64,000 bases of DNA from NCBI RefSeq assembly GCF_001519075.1, contig NZ_KQ954244.1:885934-949933 (forward strand), written 5' to 3'. Shown here one piece after another: positions 48,639 to 57,818 of the stretch. This DNA comes from Novosphingobium fuchskuhlense. GTDB lineage: Bacteria; Pseudomonadota; Alphaproteobacteria; Sphingomonadales; Sphingomonadaceae. The notes beneath the pieces were generated by a model. That model had not been told where the DNA came from. It worked only from the letters and a program-made list of their open reading frames with translations, and did no database searches. The translations under genes and the position numbers were made by a program. The number at the start of each line of letters is the position of its first letter. Positions within the stretch are counted from its first letter, which is position 1.

Positions 48639-49129
48639 AGCACCCGCTGCCACCAGCCGACATCGCGCCAGGCACCCATCTTCCAGCCGACTTCGCGGTA
48701 TATGCCCACCGGCGTGAAGCCGCAGGCCTCGTGCAGGGCGACGCTGGCGGGGTTGGGCTGGGCGATCCCGGCAAAGGCGGCATGAAAGCCCCTGGCCTTC
48801 AAGCGCACGAGCAACTCGCCATAGAGCGCGCGGCCGATTCCGGCGCGGGGGAAGTCGGCGCTCACATAGATCGCCACGTCGCAGGAGGAGGCATAGGCGG
48901 CGCGGGTGCGATGCGGGCTGCCATAGGCATAGGCGGCGACCACGCCGTCCCGCTCCGCCACGAGCCAGGCATGGCTGGCACCATACGCGCCCATGCGGCG
49001 GGCCATTTCGGCGGCATCGGGTGCGTCCAGTTCGAAGCTGACCCAGCCATCCGTGACGTGCGGGCGATAGATGGCCGCACAGGCTTCGGCGTCTTCGGGG
49101 CGGGCCGGGCGGATCAGTAGTGGCGACAT
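48635..49129 (-). CDS. GNAT N-acetyltransferase, phosphinothricin acetyltransferase-like
   Basis: A 164-residue enzyme of the Pat/MnaT clade: IRPARPEDAEACAAIYRPHV, VSFELDAPDAAEMARRM, YAYGSPHRTRAAYASSCDVA, VSADFPRAGIGRALYGELL (acetyl-CoA site) and NPASVALHEACGFTPVGIYREVGWKMGAW. Natural substrates of chromosomal members are usually methionine derivatives or other amino-acid analogues rather than phosphinothricin. Start 49129. Confidence 0.9.
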   Translation of the reverse strand: MSPLLIRPARPEDAEACAAIYRPHVTDGWVSFELDAPDAAEMARRMGAYGASHAWLVAERDGVVAAYAYGSPHRTRAAYASSCDVAIYVSADFPRAGIGRALYGELLVRLKARGFHAAFAGIAQPNPASVALHEACGFTPVGIYREVGWKMGAWRDVGWWQRVL

Positions 49130-49151
49130 GGCCCGACCCCCTTGCCCGTTC

Positions 49152-49388
49152 CTATTCGAGGCCGAGCGCGTTCTTGTAGGTGTCGAGGATCGCTTCCATC
49201 TCGCGGCGATCATCGGGCTTCAGCTTCCGGAGGCGGACGATCTGGCGCATGATCTTGGGATCATAGCCGACCGACTTGGCTTCGGAGTAGACGTCCTTGA
49301 TATCGTCGCCGATGCCCTTCTTTTCTTCCTCGAGGCGTTCGATGCGCTCGATGAGGAGGCGCAAGCGGTCGTCGGCGGATTCGGCCAT
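49152..49388 (-). CDS. gapR: GapR-family (DUF2312) nucleoid-associated DNA-binding protein
   Basis: A 78-residue all-helical protein: [60 protein letters not shown] and a C-terminal [15 protein letters not shown]. This is the DUF2312/GapR pattern; in Caulobacter GapR binds over-twisted DNA ahead of replication and transcription forks and stimulates gyrase and topoisomerase IV. The start at 49388 matches the family length. Located between Pat-like and rlmE genes. Confidence 0.87.
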   Translation of the reverse strand: MAESADDRLRLLIERIERLEEEKKGIGDDIKDVYSEAKSVGYDPKIMRQIVRLRKLKPDDRREMEAILDTYKNALGLE

Positions 49389-49492
49389 GGGGTAGGATCT
49401 CCGGTCAGAATGGGTCGCGACCGTTAGGGCCGGGATGCCGATTCGCGCAAAACTCCGCCTGTGGAAATGTCCTGATTTGTTGAAATTCACGG

Positions 49493-49552
49493 AAAGGCGA
49501 ATTTCAAGACGGCACCGGGCCGCTTCGCCCTCCGAGATGTCAATCTCGGATC
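49493..49552. repeat. Dispersed repeat family B, copy 2
   Basis: ggcgaatttcaagacggcac cgggccg, then the hairpin ccgagat/atctcgg (about 49532-49549). It shares order and bases with 32038-32100. It is placed right after the rlmE stop. Confidence 0.55.
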
Positions 49553-50225
49553 AGTTGCCTTCTTCGCGGCCCTTGAAGCCTTGCGCGATCACGTACCACT
49601 CGGACGAATCCTTGCGGCTCGCCGGCGGCTTGGCGTGCTTCACCGTCTTGAAATTGCGCTTGAGGATCGAGAGCAGTTCGCCGTCGGTCCCCCCCGCAAA
49701 GACCTTGGCGACAAAGGCGCCGCCGGGGGCGAGCGTCTGGACCGCGAAATCGACCGCCGTCTCGACAAGGCCCATCGTGCGCAGATGATCGGTTGCCTTG
49801 TGGCCGACCGTGTTGGCGGCCATGTCCGAGATCACAAGATCGGGCGCGCCGCCAAGTGCGCCGAGAAGAGCAGGGGGGGCCTCATCGGCCATGAAGTCCA
49901 TCTGGAAGATGGTCACGCCCTCGATCGGCTCGACCGGCAGCAGGTCGATGCCGACCACTTCGGCCTGCGGGGACTGCTTGCGCACGACTTGCGCCCAGCC
50001 GCCCGGCGCGATGCCGAGATCGACCACGCGGCGCGCGCCCCTGAGCAGGCCGAAGCGCGTATCGAGCTCGATCAGCTTGAAGGCCGCGCGGCTGCGCCAG
50101 CCTTCGGCCTTGGCCTGCTTGACGTAAGGATCGTTGAGCTGGCGCGCCAGCCAGCGGTTGGAAGAGGCGCTGCGCCCGCGTGCTGTCTTGACCCGTGTGC
50201 CCGGGTCGCGGCCGCTGCGGCTCAC
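49551..50225 (-). CDS. rlmE: 23S rRNA (uridine-2'-O)-methyltransferase RlmE
   Basis: Methylates U2552 of 23S rRNA in the A loop, using SAM, and is needed for 50S maturation. The 224 residues contain the FtsJ core: YVKQAKAEGWRSRAAFKLIE (with the catalytic Lys), VVDLGIAPGGWAQVV (SAM motif; DLGIAPGGW where DLGAAPGGW is usual), LVISDMAAN (catalytic Asp), FVAKVFAGG (Lys) and SSEWYVIAQGFK (Glu). The start is GTG at 50225, overlapping the stop of ppx/gppA (GTGA), so the two are coupled. Confidence 0.94.
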   Translation of the reverse strand: MSRSGRDPGTRVKTARGRSASSNRWLARQLNDPYVKQAKAEGWRSRAAFKLIELDTRFGLLRGARRVVDLGIAPGGWAQVVRKQSPQAEVVGIDLLPVEPIEGVTIFQMDFMADEAPPALLGALGGAPDLVISDMAANTVGHKATDHLRTMGLVETAVDFAVQTLAPGGAFVAKVFAGGTDGELLSILKRNFKTVKHAKPPASRKDSSEWYVIAQGFKGREEGN

Positions 50226-51496
50226 GATGCGGCGCCTTTGGACGTCTGCACGGCTTCCGCCGCCCGCCGGTCGCCGAGGCCACCCGCTGCCATCAAGCTG
50301 CGCAGGATTCCCTCGCGAATGCCGCGGTCGGCAATGCCGAGCCGTTCGGCAGGCCAGATGTCGAAGATCGACTCGAGAATGGCGCAGCCGGCCACAACGA
50401 GATCCGCCCGCTCGCGCCCGATGCAGGGCACGGCGATGCGCTCGGCGGGGGAAATGTGGGCGAGGCGCTGGCTGATCTCGCGCATCGAGTCCGTGGGCAC
50501 GATCACGCCGTCAACCGCGCTGCGATCGTATTGCGGCAGGCCGAGGTGCAGGCTGGCGAGCGTGGTCACGGTGCCGCTGGTGCCCAGCAGGCGCAGGCTG
50601 CCATCCACTGCGGCAGCCTCGCGCGCGGGGGTAACGCGCTCGGAAAACCGCGCGAAGCCGTCGGTGATCCGCCTGCGCATTTCAGTGTAGGCGGCGGCGC
50701 GGGCCTCTGCCGTCAGTTCGATCGGGCCGATGCTTTCGGTGAGCGAGACTACCCCCCACGGAACCGATTGCCAGTCCATGATGCGCGGCACTGCTTCGCT
50801 TGTATCGACGAGGACCATTTCGGTCGAGCCACCGCCGATGTCGAAGATCATCGCGGGACCCTGACCGGGTTCGAGCAGAATGTGGCAGCCCAGCACCGCG
50901 AGACGCGCTTCCTCCTCGGCCGTGATGATGTTGAGCCGGATGCCCGTCTCGCGGTGAACGCGCTCGATGAAGGCCTCGCCGTTGCTGGCCCGGCGGCAGG
51001 CCTCGGTAGCGACGGAACGGGCGAGATGGACGCCGCGCTTGCGCAGCTTGTCGGCGCAGATGTGAAGAGCGCCCAGCGCACGGTCCATCGCTGCATCCGA
51101 CAGGCGGCCGGACTGCGCGAGGCCCTCGCCCAGTCGCACGACACGGCTGAACGCATCGATCACCATGAAGTGATCGCCCGATGGCCGCGCGATCAGCAGG
51201 CGGCAGTTGTTGGTGCCAAGGTCGATGGCGGCATAGGCCTGGCGGTGGAACGGTGGAGTCTTCTGCCAGGGCGCGCGGGGCGCCTCGATTGGCAGCGGCG
51301 GTGCGGAAACCGCCTGCGCGGGCGCGTTCATGGGCAGGCTGGCAGCTGGCCGCAAGGCAGGACTGTCAGGGCTGGTGGCCGACACTGCGGGGGCAGGACG
51401 GGCCCCCTTGGGACTGCCGCGGGACGCCGCCCTGCGTGCCCGCCGCTTTCCCGGCCGCGCCTTGCGCTGCTGCGCCGGCGGATCTAGTTCCGCCAT
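50222..51496 (-). CDS. Ppx/GppA family exopolyphosphatase/guanosine pentaphosphate phosphohydrolase
   Basis: A 424-residue member of the actin-like ATPase superfamily. After a long basic and Pro/Ala-rich N-terminal extension (about residues 1-85, unusual), the phosphatase core begins: AAIDLGTNNCRLLIA, SRVVRLGEGLAQSGRLSDAA, VATEACRRASNG, FDIGGGSTEMVLV, LGTSGTVTTLASL. Both polyphosphate and (p)ppGpp substrates are possible; the family cannot be split by eye. There is no C-terminal HD domain, so it is the short form. The ATG at 51496 gives MAELDPPAQQRKARPGKRRA; a start further in would remove the extension. Coupled to rlmE. Confidence 0.9.
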   Translation of the reverse strand: MAELDPPAQQRKARPGKRRARRAASRGSPKGARPAPAVSATSPDSPALRPAASLPMNAPAQAVSAPPLPIEAPRAPWQKTPPFHRQAYAAIDLGTNNCRLLIARPSGDHFMVIDAFSRVVRLGEGLAQSGRLSDAAMDRALGALHICADKLRKRGVHLARSVATEACRRASNGEAFIERVHRETGIRLNIITAEEEARLAVLGCHILLEPGQGPAMIFDIGGGSTEMVLVDTSEAVPRIMDWQSVPWGVVSLTESIGPIELTAEARAAAYTEMRRRITDGFARFSERVTPAREAAAVDGSLRLLGTSGTVTTLASLHLGLPQYDRSAVDGVIVPTDSMREISQRLAHISPAERIAVPCIGRERADLVVAGCAILESIFDIWPAERLGIADRGIREGILRSLMAAGGLGDRRAAEAVQTSKGAAS

Positions 51497-51651
51497 GAGT
51501 ACCAATCGCTTATGTTTTCCCGCCAAGGGTATGCCCGGCAGGTACTTGGAAGCGATACTAGCGTTCATGCGGCTCGTGGGCAAGCACGGCGGGTGCAAGG
51601 GGTGCGTTGCCTTGACTTGCGCCGAACCCGCGCTTAAAGGCGCGCCCTCAC

Positions 51652-51725
51652 TGCCCCGTCGTCTAACGGCAAGACTACGGATTCTGATTCCGTCTATCGA
51701 GGTTCGAATCCTCGCGGGGCATCCA
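51652..51725 (+). tRNA. tRNA-Gln (anticodon CTG)
   Basis: Acceptor arms TGCCCCG (51652-51658) and CGGGGCA (51715-51721), an anticodon loop TTCTGAT between acgga and tccgt (anticodon CTG, codon CAG), and the T-arm gaggTTCGAATcctc. The 3' CCA (51723-51725) is encoded. It is 156 bases upstream of ppx/gppA on the opposite strand and is alone. Confidence 0.93.
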
Positions 51726-51953
51726 TTTTTGGGAGATTTATCGCTATCACTCAATAACCTATGAGTGATCGTCGAATTTCTTCCCCACACTTTTCCCAAC
51801 AGACGCTTCTGGCAATGGGCGCACGCTGACGCGTCTCAGCGGACCAGTGCTTCATTCTCTACCCCAGCCCCCGAGTCTTTTGCAGGCTTCGGTGCCGAAT
51901 GAGATCAGGGATGCGGCGCTTCCCAGCCTCGCGCTGCATCCGCCGCCGCGTGT
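51726..51953. other. 228-bp region after tRNA-Gln, no gene seen
   Basis: AT-richer than average (gggagatttatcgctatcac). A small inverted repeat cactca/tgagtg lies at about 51748-51769. I found no copy of the tRNA 3' end within this stretch, so there is no sign of an att site here. Confidence 0.5.
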
Positions 51954-53966
51954 TCAGCCGAAACGGTAGCGCAGGCTCAGCCGCACCTGGCGCGGTTCGA
52001 CCGGGTGGATATGGCGGTCCGGCACGCCATCGGCGGGTTCGCCGGGGAGGCGCGAGGGGTAGAAGTAGCTGATATCGGGGACCTTGGCGTCCAGCGCGTT
52101 GAGCAAGTCTACGCCGAGCCGGAACTTGCCGCGATCGAGGTAGGCGCCGAAATTGACGAGCGTGGTCGGCTGCGAGCGGACCGAGCCGTCCTCGATCAGC
52201 GGCGCGGCACCGAAATGGCGCAAGCGGGCGGAGAAGGTGAGGGCGCGGGTGGGCCGCAGGTTCACGCCGGCAGAGAGGACATTGCCGACGCTGCCCGGGA
52301 TGCGGTCCTCGCCCTGCGCGACGCCCCTGAAGCGCGCGCGGGTGAGCGCCGCTGCGCCGTCCAGGGCGAGCCATGCGGTAGGCCGCCAGAACAGGCTGGC
52401 CTCGATACCGCTGCGGTGGCTGGCTGCGTTGGGCTCGGTCGTGCCGGCGTCGCCGACGAAGACCAGTTCCGAGCCGAGATCGAGCAGAAAGCCGACGAGC
52501 GAAGCGGACAGCGCGCCGCGTTCCACGCGCGCGCCGATTTCCGCGCCGCGCGCACGGGCGAAGACGGGCACCCGCTCGGCCGGATCGCCGCTGGCGGGAT
52601 CAACCTTGATCACGGCGCCGCGCACGTCGTTGGAATGATAGCCCTCGCCGTAGTTGGCATAAATTTCGACCGGTCGCGCGGGCTGCCAGGCGAGCGCGAC
52701 CTTGGGAGTCAGGATGGCCTTGCCGCCGCGCCCTGAGTTAGCGGTCAGGTCTGAGCGCACGGAATATTGGATGGTGTCTCCGCGCAGGCCGACCACCGCG
52801 CGCAAGCCCGGTGCGAGCGTGGCGGTCGCTTCGGCAAAGAGCGCGCCGCTGACTTCGTCGACGCGGTCCTCGCGCACGGTATCGACGATCGTGCCGGCAA
52901 CCGTGCGATAGAGGCCGACCTGGCCGATCCGATCCCAGCGCGTCTCCGCGCCGATGCGAAAGCGCACCGGGCCAGCGCCGAAGCCTTGGCTGAGCGATCC
53001 ACCGAACACGCCGCGGCGGTCGATCTGGCGGAACGCGTCGCCGCGCACCGGATCATCGAGGAAATAGGTGAAGTTGGAGGTGAGCTGGAGCCGCGAGCCT
53101 ATGGCATAGGCGGTGAGGCGGGTATCGCCGCGGTGCCAGTTGAAGGTGAGCGCGATGCGGCCCGAGCGGCCGCCGAGGTCGGGATCGATATAGCCATTGC
53201 GGGGGATCAGGCCCGAGAGGATCGCGCGCTCGGGCACCTGATCGGTCGAGACCCAGCGATTGGTATAGCCCATGAGCGAGAGCGACCAGTCAGGCGTGGT
53301 GAGGCGGGCCAGCAGGTTGAGCTTCCGGAGCCGCTCGTCGAGCACCCAGGGGCCGTCGGAACGGGTGGCCTCAGCGGCGAGCAGGATGTTGCTGCTGCCG
53401 AGCCGGGTGCTGCCTGCGACAAGGCCGCGCCAATAGCCGAACGAGCCGCCGGTGACTTCCGCCAGCGGTTCGGGCAGTGACGACTTCGTCACGAACAACA
53501 GCGTGCCGGCGGCTGAGAAGTCGCCCTTGTCGGCGTGGTAGGGCCCCTTGGTGTAGTCGATCCGCTCGACGAGTTCGGGGATCAGGAAATTGAGATCGAG
53601 GTATCCCTGCCCGTGGCCGTGGCTGCGCATGTTGACCGGCGCGCCGTCGACAAAGCCCGCAAGATCGGTCCCGTGATCGAGATTGAAGCCGCGCAGGAAA
53701 TACTGGTTGGCCTTGCCTTCGCCCGAATGCTGCGTGGCGATCAGGCCGGGGACGTTTTCGGCGAGTTCGGCGACGCGCGCAATCGGACGGTTCTCGAAAT
53801 CGGCATAGCCGACCGTACCTTCCGATCCGCTGGTGGCCGCGCCGATCAGCGGAACGGCGCGGCCATAGACCACGATCGCTTCGTCCGGCGGCGAAGCAGG
53901 GGTATCGGCATGCGCCGCCGCCGGGACGAGCAGAGCCCCGGCGGCAACCATCAGAACATGGCGCAC
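51954..53966 (-). CDS. TonB-dependent receptor (last gene of the 7-gene cluster)
   Basis: A 670-residue outer-membrane receptor. Signal peptide (VLMVAAGALLVPAAAHA) then a plug domain: AIVVYGRAV (TonB-box-like region), VPGLIATQHSGEGKANQYFLRGFNLDHGTDLAGFVDG, PVNMRSHGHGQGYLDLNFLI and YTKGPYHADKGDFSAAGT; the barrel ends in the usual aromatic terminal strand (RQVRLSLRYRF). The plug loop NMRSHGHGQGYLD has histidines that might bind metal; that is a guess. Start GTG at 53966, 6 bp after the DUF3604 stop. Last gene of the putative operon. Confidence 0.9.
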   Translation of the reverse strand: MRHVLMVAAGALLVPAAAHADTPASPPDEAIVVYGRAVPLIGAATSGSEGTVGYADFENRPIARVAELAENVPGLIATQHSGEGKANQYFLRGFNLDHGTDLAGFVDGAPVNMRSHGHGQGYLDLNFLIPELVERIDYTKGPYHADKGDFSAAGTLLFVTKSSLPEPLAEVTGGSFGYWRGLVAGSTRLGSSNILLAAEATRSDGPWVLDERLRKLNLLARLTTPDWSLSLMGYTNRWVSTDQVPERAILSGLIPRNGYIDPDLGGRSGRIALTFNWHRGDTRLTAYAIGSRLQLTSNFTYFLDDPVRGDAFRQIDRRGVFGGSLSQGFGAGPVRFRIGAETRWDRIGQVGLYRTVAGTIVDTVREDRVDEVSGALFAEATATLAPGLRAVVGLRGDTIQYSVRSDLTANSGRGGKAILTPKVALAWQPARPVEIYANYGEGYHSNDVRGAVIKVDPASGDPAERVPVFARARGAEIGARVERGALSASLVGFLLDLGSELVFVGDAGTTEPNAASHRSGIEASLFWRPTAWLALDGAAALTRARFRGVAQGEDRIPGSVGNVLSAGVNLRPTRALTFSARLRHFGAAPLIEDGSVRSQPTTLVNFGAYLDRGKFRLGVDLLNALDAKVPDISYFYPSRLPGEPADGVPDRHIHPVEPRQVRLSLRYRFG

Positions 53967-53971
53967 GGCAA

Positions 53972-55858
53972 TCAACTGCGGCTGCGCGCCGGGGTGTACC
54001 AGATCGGCGAGGACCAGGCGCGCTGCTGGATCGTCGGCGCGACTTCCTTGGGCAGCGGCAAGCCGAACTCGAGCGCGCGCAGGGTCGACCAGCGCGGGGT
54101 GGGGATTTCGAGCACGCGGACGTAATAGGCCGCCGGCTGGTCGGCCTTGAACGTGGGATCCGTCCACACGGTGGTGAGTTCGGCCGCGCCGATCGAGTTG
54201 TCCCACTTGCCGGTCGTCAGATCGACCGTCGAGCCGACGGCGGGCAGCTTCCCGGTTGCCGGGTCGATCTTGCGGGTGCCGCTCCAGGCGACGTCGAAGA
54301 TCTTCTCCTGCTGCTTGCCGTTCTCGACATAGACCTTGACCACCTGCACGCGGTCGAGATTGCCGCTCAGCGGGTCCTTGACCGCTTGCACGACAAAGCT
54401 TGGCGCGCGGCCCGCAGCGGCGGTTGGCAGATCCCCGCCCATCGGCACGCCGAGGCGGTAAGCCTCATGCACCCAGCCCGGTTTTGCGACGAAGCTGCTC
54501 GCGAAATCCCAGCCGCCGAAGAAGCGCACCTTGAGGCGGCTGCCCGAGGTGGCGTAGGTCTCCTTGCGGCGGAAGGCATCATAGATCGCCTCGCGCGTGT
54601 TCGATTCCGCCCAGACGCCGGTGAGTGCGCCGGGGCTGAGGATCACCGGGTTGAGCCCCGCCGAAAGCCCGGAGGGCTTGAGGCCGAGCGCTTGTTCCGC
54701 GGTTTCCCGGTTGAAGCGGCCACCACCGAGATTGGCCCCGGCGATGCCGCCATATTCCTGCGCGGTTGTGACCTGGAGGCCGCCGTGCAGATCGCTCGAG
54801 CCTTCCGCGCCGTCCTTGTAGGGGTTCACGCCCAGTTTCTGCTGCAGTACGAGCCCGCGCCCGAGCGCATCGCGCCAGTAGGAGCCGGCGGGCTTGCTAG
54901 GCTGCGTGCCGATCAGCAGCTTGTCGAACAGCTCGTAATTGGCAAACTCGTCATTGGCCGAAAGCGCCGGGTGCGTTTCCGAGGTGCCCTTGTTCTGCGA
55001 GACTTCGCTCAAGGGCTCGTTCGCGGCGCGCAGCTGGGCATAGGCTTCGTCGATCGGCTTTCCGTCGAGCGAGGTCCAGTCGTACATCAACCCGTTGGAG
55101 GCGTTGCCGTTGTGCGGGATCGCGATGGCCTCGAAGCCCTGCGTGCGGATCTTGGAGAGCCAGGTCCAGAGGTCCTTCGGGTCCTTCGAATCGATCGAGG
55201 TGAAGGGCGCGGGCGCGTCGCTGCCCTTGAAGATCACGTTGCGGTGGAGGTTCTGCCCGCCCGGCATCGAGGTCCATTCATAGGCGATGAACGTCGTGAA
55301 CTTGCCCGGCTGGTAGAAGTGGTTGGCGGTGTCCTTCTCGCGCCTCCAGGTCGAAGCGGAGACGGCGGCGGCGTTGTCGCCCAAGCGTACGCCGTCGGTG
55401 ATCAGCTTGACGATCTTGAGGAAGGCCTCGACCCCGCCCTTGCGCGCGAGCTTGCCCACCTCGCTCAGCGAGAACGCGCTTTGCGGATCGTCGAGTTGGT
55501 TGAACACGCCGAGGTTTTCGGAGTGATCGGTGATCGCCTCGAAATCGAGCGGGAACGAGCGGCGGATCGGCTGGCCGAGGTAGTCGATCGTCTGGCCCGA
55601 GGCGAAGCGGTAGGCGTCATCGGGCGTGGTGCGCGTGCCCATCAAGACATAGGCGTCGAACGAATTGGTGGTGTGGAGGTGAAGGTCGCCGAAGAAGGCT
55701 TCCTTGTCCGCGAAGGTGGGCACCGGGCCCGAGGGGTTGGTCACGGGTGCGGCGCTGACGGGCTCGGCCGCGTCGGCGGCACCGAAGCCGATCAGGACAT
55801 GGTAGGCGAGCGGCAGGCCGAGAGCGGCGCCGAAAAGCCATTTGGTACGCTTGGTCAT
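53972..55858 (-). CDS. Exported DUF3604 protein, PHP-like metal-binding motifs
   Basis: A 628-residue protein with an N-terminal signal/anchor (WLFGAALGLPLAYHVLIGF, to about residue 30), so it works outside the cytoplasm. It matches DUF3604: FFGDLHLHTTNSFDAYVLMG (58-62 DLHLH), FEAITDHSENLG (about 107-117), IAIPHNGNASNG (about 245), EGSSDLHGGLQ (about 390) and AWSGTRKIDPATGKLP. The series HxH, TDH, PHN, SDLH looks like the metal-ligand motifs of PHP-type hydrolases, so a metal-dependent hydrolase is plausible but not shown. ATG 55858 follows aaaggggg. Set between the HupE/UreJ-like gene (19 bp) and a TonB receptor (5 bp). Confidence 0.88.
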   Translation of the reverse strand: MTKRTKWLFGAALGLPLAYHVLIGFGAADAAEPVSAAPVTNPSGPVPTFADKEAFFGDLHLHTTNSFDAYVLMGTRTTPDDAYRFASGQTIDYLGQPIRRSFPLDFEAITDHSENLGVFNQLDDPQSAFSLSEVGKLARKGGVEAFLKIVKLITDGVRLGDNAAAVSASTWRREKDTANHFYQPGKFTTFIAYEWTSMPGGQNLHRNVIFKGSDAPAPFTSIDSKDPKDLWTWLSKIRTQGFEAIAIPHNGNASNGLMYDWTSLDGKPIDEAYAQLRAANEPLSEVSQNKGTSETHPALSANDEFANYELFDKLLIGTQPSKPAGSYWRDALGRGLVLQQKLGVNPYKDGAEGSSDLHGGLQVTTAQEYGGIAGANLGGGRFNRETAEQALGLKPSGLSAGLNPVILSPGALTGVWAESNTREAIYDAFRRKETYATSGSRLKVRFFGGWDFASSFVAKPGWVHEAYRLGVPMGGDLPTAAAGRAPSFVVQAVKDPLSGNLDRVQVVKVYVENGKQQEKIFDVAWSGTRKIDPATGKLPAVGSTVDLTTGKWDNSIGAAELTTVWTDPTFKADQPAAYYVRVLEIPTPRWSTLRALEFGLPLPKEVAPTIQQRAWSSPIWYTPARSRS

Positions 55859-55877
55859 GACGAGATACCCCCTTTGG

Positions 55878-56882
55878 TCAGGCAAAATCGATCGCGGCGT
55901 GGAGCCGCTCGAGAAACCAGAAGAACGAGAACGAACCGATCGCGTAGCTTGCCGCCATCCAGGCAAAGCGCGGCGCGGCCGGCGGCCAGCGCAGGCGGGC
56001 GAGCAGTGCGAGCGCGGCCGTGACGGCGGCCACGAAGAGCAGCTGGCCGATCTCCACCCCCACGTTGAAGAGCAGCAGCGAGAGCGGGATATTCCCCTCC
56101 GGCAGGCCGATCTGGTGCAGCGCCCCGGCAAAGGCCGCGCCGTGGAGCAGCCCGAAACCGAAGGCGACGAGCCAGGGCTGGCGCAAGGTGAGGCCATCCT
56201 CCCCCCGCGCCTTGCGCACGAGTTCGACCGCAAGGAACAGGATCGACCAGGCGACCATCGCCTCGACCAGCCCGGGATCAAGCGCGATGATCTTCAGCGC
56301 GGAGAGCGCGAGCGTGATCGAATGCGCGGCGGTGAAAGCGGTGATCGTGCGCAGCAATTGCCGCCAGCCGGTGGACAGCAGCAGCAGCCCGAACACGAAG
56401 AGCAGGTGATCGATCCCGGTCAGGATGTGCTCGACGCCGAGCACGAGATAGGCCGGCACCGCCGCGCCGGCGTGGGCGTCGATGGTCATGGCCGGAGCGC
56501 CGGGGCTCAGGATCTGGCTCTCGGTGTCGCCATTTTTCAGGCGGATCAGCAGCAGGGTGTCGGTGATCGTCTTGTCAAGCCCGTCGATGCGCACTTCGCG
56601 GCCATTGAGGCCTTGCGAACCGAGCGGCACATTGTCCCAGTGGCGGACCTCGAAGTTCTGCGCGGTCTCGACGCGGTCGGCCTTGCGGTCGATCAGGCCC
56701 CCGGCGATGCGCGGGCGCAGGGGAACGACCAGCAGGCCCGCGCTCGGCTGCTTCCACTGCACATCGGCGCGGGCATCGGCGCGCTCGGTGATTTCGAGAT
56801 AGGCGGGGCGGACTTCGTGCGCCCGGGCCATGCCCGGCAGCGCGAGCAGGAGCGCCAGCGACAGGGAAAGCAGGCGCCTCAC
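55878..56882 (-). CDS. HupE/UreJ family membrane protein
   Basis: A 334-residue protein with signal peptide (VRRLLSLSLALLLALPGMARA), a soluble beta-type domain of about 130 residues (HEVRPAYLEITERADARADVQW...), then about six membrane helices: GVEHILTGIDHLLFVFGLLL, AHSITLALSALKI, FGLLHGAAFAGAL and a C-terminal FAWMAASYAIGSFSFFWFLER. The HILxGxDHLLF, AHSxTL and LHG motifs are those of the HupE/UreJ (type 2) family; relatives carry Ni2+ or Co2+. The extracytoplasmic domain is the type-2 feature. Start GTG at 56882 overlaps the parvulin stop (GTGA). Confidence 0.87.
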   Translation of the reverse strand: MRRLLSLSLALLLALPGMARAHEVRPAYLEITERADARADVQWKQPSAGLLVVPLRPRIAGGLIDRKADRVETAQNFEVRHWDNVPLGSQGLNGREVRIDGLDKTITDTLLLIRLKNGDTESQILSPGAPAMTIDAHAGAAVPAYLVLGVEHILTGIDHLLFVFGLLLLSTGWRQLLRTITAFTAAHSITLALSALKIIALDPGLVEAMVAWSILFLAVELVRKARGEDGLTLRQPWLVAFGFGLLHGAAFAGALHQIGLPEGNIPLSLLLFNVGVEIGQLLFVAAVTAALALLARLRWPPAAPRFAWMAASYAIGSFSFFWFLERLHAAIDFA

Positions 56883-57763
56883 GGCAGCGTCACGGTGTAG
56901 CGGCTGCGCAGGGCCTGCCACGCGGCATCGTTGCGGGCGCGGCGGTCGGCTTCGATCCAGTCGCGGCGGACGTCCTCGCGCGCTTCGTCAAGGCTGCGGG
57001 TCCGCGCCGGGCGGTCCTCGGTCACGCGGATCACGTGCCAGCCGAAACCGGAGCGGAAGGGGCCGGCCCACTGGCCGGCCGGGGCCCTGAACACCGCATC
57101 GCCGAAGCCGGTGCCGCCATAGATGCGCTCGATCTCGTCGCGCGAAAGGGCCACGGCGGTCGGCGGGCCGGGGAAGGCATCGCCCGCAACCTTGGCCGAA
57201 AGCGCAGTCGTCGCCAGCGCCTTGGCCGCCGCCTCGCCGCGCTGGTCGGGGGCGAAGTAGCGCTGCTCGAAGCTCACCCGGCGAGGCTCGGCAAAGCGGT
57301 CCTTGTGCGCGGCATACCATGCGGCGAGCTGCGAGGCGCTTGGCTCGCGCGGGGCGGCCTGATCCTGCTGCAGAAAGTCGAACTTCTGCGCGATGCGGCG
57401 GCGGACGATCTCGTCGTTCTTGTCGAGCCCCAGGGCGAGGCCCTCGCGCAGGTAGATTTCCTCGCGCACCGCGTTGTCCACCATCGTGCGCATCTGCTCC
57501 GGATCGGGCGGCGCGCCGTATTGCTGGGTATAGCTCGTCGCGATGCGCTGGAGGTCGGCCTCGCCGAGGTGAATGTTGTAGCGCGACTGGCGGGCCTCGA
57601 TCACATGCGAGACGAGGAAGATCGCGAGGCCGATCGCAACGAAATGCGTCAGCGGCTCGCGCAGCAGGCGCGAGAGGACGCTGCGGCGCGAGGGCTGCGG
57701 TGCGGGCGGAAGCGCAGGGCCGGCGCTGTCGAGGGCACTGTCGGACAAGGGATCGAGGTACAT
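56879..57763 (-). CDS. Membrane-anchored peptidyl-prolyl cis-trans isomerase (parvulin/PpiC type)
   Basis: A 294-residue protein: short cytoplasmic Ser/Pro N-terminus, one anchor helix (THFVAIGLAIFLVSHVIEA, about 39-57), a SurA/PpiD-like N-terminal helical chaperone part (RMVDNAVREEIYLREGLALGL...KFDFLQQDQ) and a parvulin-like domain (RRVSFEQRYFAP, AGPFRSGFGWHVIRVTEDRP) at the end. It should fold or escort proteins in the periplasm, here perhaps the TonB receptors or the DUF3604 protein. Coupled to HupE/UreJ by a 4-base overlap. Confidence 0.86.
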   Translation of the reverse strand: MYLDPLSDSALDSAGPALPPAPQPSRRSVLSRLLREPLTHFVAIGLAIFLVSHVIEARQSRYNIHLGEADLQRIATSYTQQYGAPPDPEQMRTMVDNAVREEIYLREGLALGLDKNDEIVRRRIAQKFDFLQQDQAAPREPSASQLAAWYAAHKDRFAEPRRVSFEQRYFAPDQRGEAAAKALATTALSAKVAGDAFPGPPTAVALSRDEIERIYGGTGFGDAVFRAPAGQWAGPFRSGFGWHVIRVTEDRPARTRSLDEAREDVRRDWIEADRRARNDAAWQALRSRYTVTLP

Positions 57764-57818
57764 GCAAAGTCCTTGAAAAGCGGGGCGACCGAAGGGGATC
57801 CGGCCGCCCCGCCCGAGA

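Noticed and set aside
51652..51953. tRNA-Gln as attachment site for an integrated element
   Set aside because: No integrase is beside it and no duplicate of the tRNA 3' end was found in the window; the only integrase is 11.7 kb away.
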